Made by a program: the position numbers and the translations under genes. The notes beneath the pieces are model-generated. The model was not told where the DNA came from. It made no database searches and saw only the letters and a list, made by a program, of their open reading frames with translations. Below are positions 57,522 through 64,000 of a stretch of DNA of 64,000 bases, in pieces. The stretch is from Nonomuraea glycinis (GTDB lineage: Bacteria > Actinomycetota > Actinomycetes > Streptosporangiales > Streptosporangiaceae), in assembly GCF_014646515.1 (NCBI RefSeq), contig NZ_BMNK01000017.1, positions 98,952 to 162,951 of the forward strand, in the 5' to 3' direction. The first letter of the stretch is position 1; the number at the start of each line of letters is the position of its first letter.

Positions 57522-57962
57522 ATGACTGACAACACCGCTAACAACGACAGGGATCCCATCGGGACCGTCGCGGAGGAGGCGCGCAAGCTCTTCGACGCGA
57601 TCCAGGGGCGCGCCACCCGCCAGGTCGGCAAGAGCGTGTTCAACTCCTTCACGGGCGGGGGCGGCCACCGCCCGGAGAAGGACGTGTGGGGCGAGGCGGT
57701 CTCCGAGCCGGAGGACGAGTACATCTGCCGCGCGTGCCCCTTCTGCCGGGCCATCGCCGCCCAGCGTGAGGCGGCCGCGGCGGGGTCGGGCTCCGGGGTC
57801 GGCGGGGCGGCAGGCGACGTCGCCGGGCACATCATGGCCGCGGGCGGCGAGCTGTTCGCCGCGTTCCGGCAGGCTCTGGACTCGCTGAACAAGCCTGCCA
57901 CCCCCCGTGGACCGCGGGACGACGACGGCCGCGACAATGTGGAACACATAGACCTGGGATAA
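57522..57962 (+). CDS. DUF5304-type protein with a CxxC motif
   Basis: The 146-residue protein has an N-terminal helical segment (VAEEARKLFDAIQGRATRQV), a CRACPFCRA motif near residues 70-78, and an amphipathic C-terminal helix. The twin CxxC could bind zinc or be redox active. GGGAGG precedes ATG 57522. It sits between the ArsA-like gene and glucokinase, matching Rv2183c by position. Function is unknown. Confidence 0.8.
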   Translation: MTDNTANNDRDPIGTVAEEARKLFDAIQGRATRQVGKSVFNSFTGGGGHRPEKDVWGEAVSEPEDEYICRACPFCRAIAAQREAAAAGSGSGVGGAAGDVAGHIMAAGGELFAAFRQALDSLNKPATPRGPRDDDGRDNVEHIDLG

Positions 57963-57977
57963 AGGGGATCATCGGCA

Positions 57978-58910
57978 ATGCTCACGATCGGTGTGGACAT
58001 CGGCGGCACGAAGGTGGCCGCGGGTGTGGTCGACGACGACGGCACGATCGTCGCCCATACGCTCAGGCCGACCGCCGCCGATCGGCCGGACGTGGTCGCC
58101 GACACGGTCGCCGACGTCGTACGCGAGCTCTCGCAGGGCCGGCAGATCGAGGCCGTCGGCATCGGCGCGGCCGGGTTCGTCGACGAGACCCGCTCGATCG
58201 TGCGTTTCGCCCCCAACCTCGCCTGGCGCGAGGAGCCGCTGCAGAAGAAGATCAGCGGGCTGGTCGGGCTGCCCGTCGTGGTGGAGAACGACGCCAACGC
58301 CATGGCCTGGGCCGAGGTCAGGTTCGGCGCCGGGCGCGGGCAGTCCCACGTCATCTGCCTGACCGTCGGCACCGGCATCGGCGGCGGCATCGTCTTCGAC
58401 GGCCGTCTCTACCGGGGACGGTGGGGGATGGGCGCCGAGCTGGGCCACATGCAGGTGGTGCCGGACGGGCGCCTGTGCGGGTGCGGCCGGCACGGCTGCT
58501 GGGAGCAGTACGCCAGCGGCAACGCGCTGGTCGCCGACGCCAGGGACACCGCCAGCGCGCACCCCGAACGGGCCGAGATCCTCCTCGGGCTGGCCGGCGG
58601 CACGATCGAGGGCGAGGAGGTGACCGAGGCGGCCCGGCGGGGGGACAAGGCCTCGCTCGACGCGTTCGCCAGTGTCGCCGACTGGCTCGGCCAGGGCATG
58701 GCCGACCTCGCCGCGGTGCTCGACCCGGGCTGCTTCATCCTGGGGGGCGGCGTGTCCCGAGCCGCCGACCTGTTCTTCGACCGGACCCGTGAGGCGTTCG
58801 AGGAGCGGCTGACCGGCAAGGGGCACCGGCCGGTCGCCGACGTGCGCCTGGCCGAGCTCGGCGCCTCGGCCGGTCTGGTGGGCGCCGCCGACCTGGCCCG
58901 CAGGCGCTGA
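57978..58910 (+). CDS. glk: ROK family glucokinase
   Basis: The 310-residue kinase has the ATP motif VDIGGTKVAAGVVD, the sugar-binding VVENDANAMAWAE and GTGIGGGIVFDG, the ROK zinc site CGCGRHGCWEQYASGN, and LGGGVSRAADLF. It phosphorylates glucose and, in actinobacteria, can contribute to carbon catabolite control. AAGGGGAT precedes ATG 57978. Confidence 0.92.
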   Translation: MLTIGVDIGGTKVAAGVVDDDGTIVAHTLRPTAADRPDVVADTVADVVRELSQGRQIEAVGIGAAGFVDETRSIVRFAPNLAWREEPLQKKISGLVGLPVVVENDANAMAWAEVRFGAGRGQSHVICLTVGTGIGGGIVFDGRLYRGRWGMGAELGHMQVVPDGRLCGCGRHGCWEQYASGNALVADARDTASAHPERAEILLGLAGGTIEGEEVTEAARRGDKASLDAFASVADWLGQGMADLAAVLDPGCFILGGGVSRAADLFFDRTREAFEERLTGKGHRPVADVRLAELGASAGLVGAADLARRR

Positions 58911-58927
58911 CCGGCCGAGAGCCGCCG

Positions 58928-59623
58928 GTGACCGTCAGGGCCGCCACCTACAACGTGCGCGGCCTGCGCGACAGCGTCCCGGCCCTGCGGCGGGTGATCA
59001 CCGCCATGCGCGCCGACGTGGTGTGCCTTCAGGAGGCGCCCCGGCTGCTCAACTGGCGGGCCAGGCGCCGGGACCTGGCGGCCGGGTGCGGCCTGCGGGT
59101 CGCGGCGGGCCGCAGGCGCGGCGGCGTGGCCGTGCTCACCGGCCCCCGCGTCCGGGTGCTGCACGCCGAGAGCCACCTGCTCAGCGTCATCGCCGGCCTG
59201 GAGACCAGGGCACTGGCCGTCGCCGTGGTCGCGGTCGAGGGGGTCCGGCTCGCCGTCGGCTCCCTCCACCTCGACCTGCGCGAGGCGGCCAGGATCCGGC
59301 ACGCCACCGAGGCGATGGCGCTGATGCGGCGCGCGGCCGCCAGGTTCGACGCCGGGATGCTGCTCGGCGGCGACTTCAACGAGCACCCGCCCCAGCCCAC
59401 CTGGCGCTACCTCGCCGCTCAGCTCACCGATTGCTACGCCGCCGCGCCCAGCGGGGACGGGCTCACCTTCACCGCCCGGCGGCCCCGGCATCGCATCGAC
59501 GCGCTGTTCGCCACGCGCGACCTCCGGGTCGTCTCCTGCGGTGGCGTGGCCGCCGCGAACGCCGACCTGACCGAGGCGAGCGACCATCTGCCGGTCCTCG
59601 CCGAGTTGCGAGTTGTCCCGTAA
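58928..59623 (+). CDS. Endonuclease/exonuclease/phosphatase family protein
   Basis: The 231-residue protein has all EEP motifs: ATYNVRGLRD, DVVCLQEAPR, LLGGDFNEHP, IDALFAT and ASDHLPVLAE. It lacks a signal peptide, so it acts in the cytosol. The GTG start is 17 bp after the glucokinase stop with only a weak ribosome site. The substrate (DNA or phosphoester) is unknown. Confidence 0.88.
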   Translation: MTVRAATYNVRGLRDSVPALRRVITAMRADVVCLQEAPRLLNWRARRRDLAAGCGLRVAAGRRRGGVAVLTGPRVRVLHAESHLLSVIAGLETRALAVAVVAVEGVRLAVGSLHLDLREAARIRHATEAMALMRRAAARFDAGMLLGGDFNEHPPQPTWRYLAAQLTDCYAAAPSGDGLTFTARRPRHRIDALFATRDLRVVSCGGVAAANADLTEASDHLPVLAELRVVP

Positions 59624-59648
59624 CGGGCAATCGACGCCGCCCACCCAA

Positions 59649-59654
59649 TAGCAT
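59649..59654 (+). promoter_or_regulatory. -10 box of the secreted propeller-like gene
   Basis: TAGCAT ends 6 nt before ATG 59661, consistent with a leaderless mRNA. The TTG at 59655 directly follows the box and is therefore unlikely as a start. Confidence 0.5.
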
Positions 59655-59660
59655 TTGCTC

Positions 59661-60773
59661 ATGACCCGTCGCACTCTGCGGCGTGCGCTCACCTTGATCC
59701 TGGCGACGTCCGTGGCCCTGCCTGCGGCTTCACCCGCCGCGCACGCCGACCCTCGCCCCGCCGCCATCGACGCCTGGCAGGAGTCGAGCACCGCCCGCCT
59801 CACGGCCGACGGATCGCTGTCCGACGTGCTGGCCCTGTCCTCCGGCGACGTGTGGGCGGTCGGCCAGCAGCAGATCTGGGACGTGTGGAAGAACCGCGGC
59901 ACGATCCGCCACTGGAACGGCGAGCGCTGGAGCGAGGTCGCCATCCGCGACTCCACCGGCGCCGGCAACCTGCGCGCCGTCTCCGCCTCCGCGCCCGGCG
60001 CGGTCTGGGCGGCCGGGGACGGCCACGACGGCCTGCCCTACCTCGTCCGCGGCGACGTGAACGGTTTCGACCGGGTCAGGCCTGAAGGGCTGCGCAGCGG
60101 CGACTGGCTCGGCGGCGTGCACGCCGGGAGCGGGCGCGTGGTGGCGGTCGGCAGCCGTGACGACAACGGCCTCATCGTCGGCCTGCATGAGGGCGAGTGG
60201 ACCTTCCAGGTCACCAAGGAGAAGGGCGCGCTCTACGCGGTGGCCGGCGCGTTCGCCGTCGGCGACACTGGCACCGCGCCGCTGATCATGCACCAGTCCG
60301 GCGGCACCTGGAAGTCCATGCCGGTGCCGTCCATCCCGGGCGGCTACCTGCGCGACATCCAGGTCGACAGCGGCAAGCGCGCGCTGGCCGTCGGCGGCGT
60401 CTATCGCGGCCCCGGCCAGGTGGAGCCGCTCGCGCTCACCTGGAACGGCAAGCGCTGGCGGCAGCTGCCGCTGCCGGTCCGGTCCGTGCGCCTGTACGGC
60501 GTCACGGGCGACGGCAAGGGCCGCTACTGGATCTCCGGGTACGATCCGGGGCGCGCGGCGAAGGCGTTCATGCTGCGCTGCGAGAAGCGCTCCTGCGAGG
60601 TGATCCGCGGCGGCGAGGTGGCGGGCAGGAGCAGCGTCAGGCTGCAGGCGGTCACCTATCTGGCGGGCAAGCAGGCGGTGTGGGCGGTCGGGCACGCCGT
60701 GGACGGCAAGGAGCGCTACACCGACGTGGTGGAATCCTTCGGGCCCGGTGTCCCCGAGCCCGCGAAGTCCTAG
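59661..60773 (+). CDS. Secreted beta-propeller-like protein
   Basis: The 370-residue protein has a signal peptide (ALTLILATSVALPAASPAAHA). About six repeats of a [SG]-x-V-[WA]-AVG / HWNG-x-x-W pattern follow (SSGDVWAVGQ, IRHWNGERWSEV, APGAVWAAGD). Such repeats are common in exported actinomycete proteins and suggest a propeller. I do not recognise a catalytic site. It converges with the small membrane-protein gene. Confidence 0.72.
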   Translation: MTRRTLRRALTLILATSVALPAASPAAHADPRPAAIDAWQESSTARLTADGSLSDVLALSSGDVWAVGQQQIWDVWKNRGTIRHWNGERWSEVAIRDSTGAGNLRAVSASAPGAVWAAGDGHDGLPYLVRGDVNGFDRVRPEGLRSGDWLGGVHAGSGRVVAVGSRDDNGLIVGLHEGEWTFQVTKEKGALYAVAGAFAVGDTGTAPLIMHQSGGTWKSMPVPSIPGGYLRDIQVDSGKRALAVGGVYRGPGQVEPLALTWNGKRWRQLPLPVRSVRLYGVTGDGKGRYWISGYDPGRAAKAFMLRCEKRSCEVIRGGEVAGRSSVRLQAVTYLAGKQAVWAVGHAVDGKERYTDVVESFGPGVPEPAKS

Positions 60774-60779
60774 CCCGCC

Positions 60780-60848
60780 CTACAGAACCGCTTCATCGTC
60801 ATGGTCATCGTCATGGCATCGTCCCGGTTACAGGACCGCTCCGTCGTC
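60780..60848. repeat. Spaced duplication of a gene tail
   Basis: The last 21 bp of the small membrane-protein gene (60828-60848, coding DDGAVL-stop on the minus strand) reappear at 60780-60800, where they would encode DDEAVL-stop. Seventeen of 21 bases match. The spacer holds TCATCGTCATGG twice. Confidence 0.75.
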
Positions 60849-61301
60849 CCAGCCGCCGTCGTTGCCGGGTGGGCCGTCGCCCATCCGCACCACCAGCGCC
60901 ACGAAGCCGCCGATGAACGCGGCCACGGCGGTGAACAGCACCCAACCTTCCATGTGCCAGTCCGCCACCGCGGCGAACAGCAGGTAGGCGGGGCCACCGA
61001 ACAGCGCCACCCACGCGAGCTTGGTCGTCAGGTCCAGCTTGGGCAGCGGGGGCGGCTCGGGCGGCACGAAGTGCCCCTCGCTCTGCTCCTCGTCGTCCTC
61101 CTCGGACTCCTGGTCGGCCTCGTCCCGCTCACCGGCCGGCTCGTCGAACTCCTCCGGGGGCTTGACCACCCGGCGCAGAGGCTCGGCGGGGACGTTCTCG
61201 CTGTCCGGCCATGGCTGATCGGCCGAGTCGCGCTCGGCGGTGTCGTTGAAGGACGCGACGATCTGCCGCCAGACCTCGTCCTCGTCACTCTGGGGCGTCA
61301 C
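60828..61301 (-). CDS. Small acidic membrane protein, hypothetical
   Basis: The 157-residue protein has a strongly acidic N-terminal half (including ESEEDDEEQSEG) and two membrane helices (LAWVALFGGPAYLLFAAVAD and VLFTAVAAFIGGFVALVV). The GTG start at 61301 has GAGAGG 8 nt upstream. The C-terminal six codons are duplicated downstream. I do not recognise a function. Confidence 0.75.
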   Translation of the reverse strand: MTPQSDEDEVWRQIVASFNDTAERDSADQPWPDSENVPAEPLRRVVKPPEEFDEPAGERDEADQESEEDDEEQSEGHFVPPEPPPLPKLDLTTKLAWVALFGGPAYLLFAAVADWHMEGWVLFTAVAAFIGGFVALVVRMGDGPPGNDGGWDDGAVL

Positions 61302-61346
61302 TAGATCGGCCTCTCCGCAGCGATCGCGACTTCCCCCTGGGCGCGA

Positions 61347-62105
61347 TCAGTCCCTCTGCAAGGGTACCGAGGCATGTGTCCGGATGAAGTCGAGGCTCCC
61401 GGCAAAGATCCTGTCGGCATCGTTGTCCAGCGTCGCAACATGGTAGCTATCGGTAAGCTCCTCGATCGTGGCCTGAGGCACCTTCTGGCGAATGATCGCC
61501 ACGCTTTTCGGTTTCACCACGTGGTCCTCTGTGCTGTGGAAGACCAGCAGCGGCTGCACCACCTTGCCGAGATCGGCCTGGACCAGCGACCACAGCTCGG
61601 GCAGCGACGCCGCCGCCTTCACCGGAGTGCGGGCATAGGCCAGCTCGGTCACTCCCGGCTTCTTCACATCGTTGGCCACCCCCGGCACTGACGCGATGAA
61701 CCACTTGAGCACCGGCGCCAGCCGCAGCAGCGGCACGTCGTTGGTGATCGAGGGATTGACCACCATAACGCCTCTGATCGCCTCGCCGTGCACCTCGGCC
61801 AGTCGCAGCGCCAGGCAGCCGCCCATGGACAGCCCCGCCACGAACACCTCCGCGCAGCGGCCCTGGAGGTCCTTGAACGCCTTGTCGACCTCGGCGTACC
61901 AGTCCTCCCACCGGGTGTGGTTCATCTCCTGCCAGGTGGTGCCATGTCCGGGCTGGCGGGGCAGCGACACGCTCACCCCGTGCCCGGCCAGGTGCTCGGC
62001 CCACGGCCGGAGCGACTGCGGGGTGCCGGTGAAGCCGTGGCACAGCAGCACACCGACCTCGCCTGCTTGATGGTGGTACGGCTCAGCGCCCGGCATGAGC
62101 GGCAT
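61347..62105 (-). CDS. Alpha/beta hydrolase, carboxylesterase Est30-like
   Basis: The 252-residue enzyme has the oxyanion motif LCHGFTGTPQSL, the nucleophile in VAGLSMGGCLALRLAE, the Asp in HSTEDHVV and the His in DSYHVATLDND. This matches thermostable carboxylesterases and monoglyceride lipases. GGAGGAG lies 6 nt before ATG 62105. It diverges from plsC; a role in lipid turnover is plausible. Confidence 0.9.
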   Translation of the reverse strand: MPLMPGAEPYHHQAGEVGVLLCHGFTGTPQSLRPWAEHLAGHGVSVSLPRQPGHGTTWQEMNHTRWEDWYAEVDKAFKDLQGRCAEVFVAGLSMGGCLALRLAEVHGEAIRGVMVVNPSITNDVPLLRLAPVLKWFIASVPGVANDVKKPGVTELAYARTPVKAAASLPELWSLVQADLGKVVQPLLVFHSTEDHVVKPKSVAIIRQKVPQATIEELTDSYHVATLDNDADRIFAGSLDFIRTHASVPLQRD

Positions 62106-62251
62106 AACAGCTCCTCCACGCATTTTCATCCCTGAACTGCCCGATCGTCGCACGATCCGGGGCAATTGTGCGAGCACTGGTGTATGAGCATCGGGGTCTA
62201 GGTGGAATGATGACTACGCTTGCGACCAAAGCATGAGGAAGAGGTGGCCAG

Positions 62252-62953
62252 GTGTTGTACTGGGTGGTCAAGGCCATCTTGGGGCCGATCCTCCACATCG
62301 TCTTCCGCCCATGGGCCGAAGGCGTCGAGAACGTGCCCAAGCAGGGGCCGGCCATCCTGGCCGGAAATCATCTGTCTTTCGCCGACCATTTCTTCGGCCC
62401 GCTGAATCTGCGCCGCAAGGTCATCTCACTCGGTAAGTCCGACTACTTCACCGGCCGTGGCATCAAAGGCTACCTCAGCAGGCTGTTCTTCAGCGGGGTC
62501 GGCACGGTGCCGATCGACCGTTCGGGCGGCAAGGCGAGTGAGGCCGCGCTGCGCACCGGCCTGCGCGTGCTGGGCGAGGGCCACCTGCTCGGCATCTATC
62601 CGGAGGGCACCCGCTCGCCCGACGGCCGCCTCTACAAGGGCAAGACGGGCGTCGCCCGGCTGGCGCTGGAGTCGCGCGCGCCGGTGATCCCGTGGGCGAT
62701 GATCCACACCTTCGAGATGATGCCTCCGGGCCAGCACCTGCCCAAGCGCGGCATCCGGCCCGGCGTCAGGTTCGGCAAGCCGCTGGACTTCTCCCGCTAC
62801 TACGGGATGGAGGAGGACCGGCTGGTGCTGCGCGCCGTGACGGACGAGATCATGTACGCCCTGATGGAGCTGTCGGAGCAGGAGTACGTCGACAAGTACG
62901 CCGCCAGCGCCAAGGTGGAGATGGAGCGCGAGGCCCGCGCCGCCGGCGGCTGA
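62252..62953 (+). CDS. plsC: 1-acyl-sn-glycerol-3-phosphate acyltransferase
   Basis: The 233-residue enzyme has the acyltransferase motifs ILAGNHLSFADHFF (NHxxxxD), FFSGVGTVPIDRSGG and YPEGTRSPDGRLYKGKTG. It makes phosphatidic acid at the membrane. The GTG start is at 62252 after GAGGTGG. M. tuberculosis Rv2182c is in the matching place. Its stop is 4 bp from that of the convergent MarR gene. Confidence 0.92.
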   Translation: MLYWVVKAILGPILHIVFRPWAEGVENVPKQGPAILAGNHLSFADHFFGPLNLRRKVISLGKSDYFTGRGIKGYLSRLFFSGVGTVPIDRSGGKASEAALRTGLRVLGEGHLLGIYPEGTRSPDGRLYKGKTGVARLALESRAPVIPWAMIHTFEMMPPGQHLPKRGIRPGVRFGKPLDFSRYYGMEEDRLVLRAVTDEIMYALMELSEQEYVDKYAASAKVEMEREARAAGG

Positions 62954-62957
62954 GGGG

Positions 62958-63413
62958 TCACCGGCGCAGTGCCTGCTCCGTCTTGCGCATGGCGGTGGTC
63001 ATCGACTCGAGCTCTTCCCGGGTGAGCTGGTCGATCAGGTAGGCGCGCACCACGTCCACGTGGCCGGGGGCGACCCGGCGCAGGCACTCCAGCCCGGCTT
63101 CGGTGATCACGGCCAGGACGCCCCGCTCGTCGGACGGGCAGGTGGTCCGCTGGACCAGCCCTGCCTTCTCCAACTGGGTGATCTGGTACGTCAGCGCGCT
63201 TTTGGACGCCACGACGACCCGAGCCAGCTCTGACATGCGCATCTGTCGGCCCGGTGCCTCCGCCAACCACACCAGGACCTCGTATTGTGGATGGGTCAGC
63301 CCGGCGGCCGACTTGAGCTGCTCCTCGATGCGCCGTTCGAGCAGATGTGTGGTGGACACAAAGGCGCGCCAGGCCGCCATCTCGGTCGCGTCCAGCCACC
63401 GGGTCTCTGTCAC
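62958..63413 (-). CDS. MarR family transcriptional regulator
   Basis: The 151-residue winged-helix protein shows MRMSELARVVVASKSALTYQITQLEKAG (helix-turn-helix, about residues 58-85) and the wing with CPSDERGVLAVIT. The GTG start at 63413 follows TACTAT by 6 nt, so it is probably leaderless. It diverges from doxX and likely represses both. Confidence 0.93.
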   Translation of the reverse strand: MTETRWLDATEMAAWRAFVSTTHLLERRIEEQLKSAAGLTHPQYEVLVWLAEAPGRQMRMSELARVVVASKSALTYQITQLEKAGLVQRTTCPSDERGVLAVITEAGLECLRRVAPGHVDVVRAYLIDQLTREELESMTTAMRKTEQALRR

Positions 63414-63419
63414 GGGCCA

Positions 63420-63476
63420 ATAGTACTGGTTGTTCAGTTTTGTCCCCCAGGCTAACCTACTGGTTCAAATCTGAAC
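63420..63476. promoter_or_regulatory. MarR/DoxX divergent control region
   Basis: TACTAT (63425-63420 on the minus strand) is the -10 box of the MarR gene. TACTGGTT occurs at 63424-63431 and 63458-63465. GTTCA-AATC-TGAAC (63463-63476) is a perfect inverted repeat. The repeats would place MarR on both promoters. Confidence 0.55.
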
Positions 63477-63494
63477 AAACAATGAGGAGTCAAA

Positions 63495-63923
63495 ATGTAT
63501 GACCAGGCACGTAATGTCTCGCTGCTGCTGGCGCGAGTGGCCATCGGGGTGATCTTCCTGGTGCACGGCTACCAGAAGTTCGCCACCATGGGCATCGCCG
63601 GCACCACCAAGTTCTTCGAATCGATCGGGATCCCGCTCGCCGGCCTGGCCGCCCCGCTGGTCGCGGTGCTCGAAGTGGCCGGCGGGATCGCGCTCATCCT
63701 CGGCGTCGCGCTGCCGATCGCCGGCACGCTGCTGGCGCTCGACATGGTGGGCGCGATCCTGTTCGCGCACCTGCCCGCCGGGTTCTCCGCGGCCGAGGGC
63801 GGCTACGAGTTCGTCCTGGCGCTCGCCGCGGCCAGCCTGGCCATCGGCTTCACCGGCGGTGGCGCCCTGGCCCTGGACGCGGTGCTCGGCCGCCGCCGTG
63901 GCGCGGCGTCCCTGTCCGCCTGA
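63495..63923 (+). CDS. DoxX family membrane protein
   Basis: The 142-residue protein has four membrane helices and the DoxX opening ARVAIGVIFLVHGYQKFATMG. GAGGAG lies 6 nt before ATG 63495. DoxX proteins under MarR regulators usually respond to thiol or quinone stress; the substrate is unknown. Its stop codon lies in the first unit of a tandem repeat that continues past the window edge. Confidence 0.9.
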   Translation: MYDQARNVSLLLARVAIGVIFLVHGYQKFATMGIAGTTKFFESIGIPLAGLAAPLVAVLEVAGGIALILGVALPIAGTLLALDMVGAILFAHLPAGFSAAEGGYEFVLALAAASLAIGFTGGGALALDAVLGRRRGAASLSA

Positions 63924-64000
63924 CCGGCGTCCTCCGTCCCTGGGGCCGCCTGGCCGGCGCCCCTCGGCCCTGGCCCGCCTGGCCGGGACCCCTCGGGCGT
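63916..64000. repeat. Three ~29-bp copies of the doxX tail, reaching the window edge
   Basis: Units start at 63916 (containing the doxX stop, CCGCCTGACCGG), 63946 and 63975. The later ones read CCGCCTGGCCGG, so the stop is lost by one change. The array is cut by the end of the window. Confidence 0.8.

Overview
The window is very GC-rich chromosomal DNA from a filamentous-type actinomycete. The gene content (three Ser/Thr kinases with extracytoplasmic modules, an actinobacterial bcc-aa3 respiratory branch with CtaF and a diheme QcrC, PspAA/PspAB, and a c-di-AMP riboswitch ahead of a cell-wall hydrolase) and the protein style suggest the Streptosporangiales, perhaps Nonomuraea; the genus is a guess. 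About 61 protein genes are supported. There are no rRNA or tRNA genes, phage genes, transposases or CRISPR arrays. From memory, the backbone follows the Mycobacterium tuberculosis order from about Rv2182c to Rv2216 (plsC, ArsA-like, SRPBCC, fadD15, pimB, NlpC/P60, exonuclease-UvrC fusion, trpD, ctaE-qcrCAB, ctaF, ctaC, adoK, erpA, cobU/cobS, pepA, E2 subunit, TIGR01777 epimerase), so this is ancestral core chromosome with local insertions.

Layout. 1-5.6 kb (minus strand): leucyl aminopeptidase, dihydrolipoyl dehydrogenase, 2-oxoacid dehydrogenase E2, a TIGR01777 epimerase and a peptidase E-like gene cut by the window edge. 5.7-7.9 kb: a GntR/YtrA-type regulator with its operator over its own start codon, then DUF1648 and CPBP membrane proteins (a possible self-immunity module). 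8-11.6 kb: cobS, a phosphotransferase, an orphan ABC ATPase, and cobU fused to a degenerate metallo-beta-lactamase-like domain. 11.8-16.5 kb: a small ORF, an aldo/keto reductase, DUF3043, and the pspA-pspAA-htpX-pspAB envelope-stress operon. 16.5-20.9 kb: a DUF998 protein fused to an apparently dead alpha/beta hydrolase, a receptor kinase with a propeller-like domain, and a SIMPL protein. 21-25.2 kb: nadA, erpA, an adenosine-kinase-like gene, and a TusA/cysteine desulfurase pair.

25.3-35.6 kb holds the aerobic respiratory chain: ctaC-ctaD-ctaF, then (after an L,D-transpeptidase, trpD and an orphan receiver protein) ctaE-qcrC-qcrA-qcrB. 35.8-37.8 kb has a stand-alone RAM-domain protein and a DEDDh exonuclease/GIY-YIG fusion. 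37.9-42.5 kb has two overlapping receptor kinases and a kinase-less two-module protein that appears to share their sensor fold. 42.8-44.8 kb is a NarL-type two-component pair. 46-49.5 kb has a NYN-domain protein and two NlpC/P60 hydrolases; the second sits behind a c-di-AMP riboswitch and appears to start at CTG. 49.6-63.9 kb has two zinc peptidases, PimB-like mannosyltransferase, acyl-CoA ligase, metallophosphoesterase, SRPBCC protein, ArsA-like ATPase, DUF5304, ROK glucokinase, an EEP nuclease, a secreted propeller-like protein, an esterase, PlsC, and a MarR/DoxX divergent pair.

Two cross-cutting patterns stand out. First, at least five gene 3-prime ends (cobU, the SIMPL gene, the pimB/fadD15 junction, the gene ending at 60828, and doxX) are followed by diverged copies of the gene's own last codons, stop codon and adjoining DNA. 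Second, about eleven genes have a TANNNT -10 box 6-8 nt before ATG/GTG and no Shine-Dalgarno sequence, which indicates leaderless transcripts.
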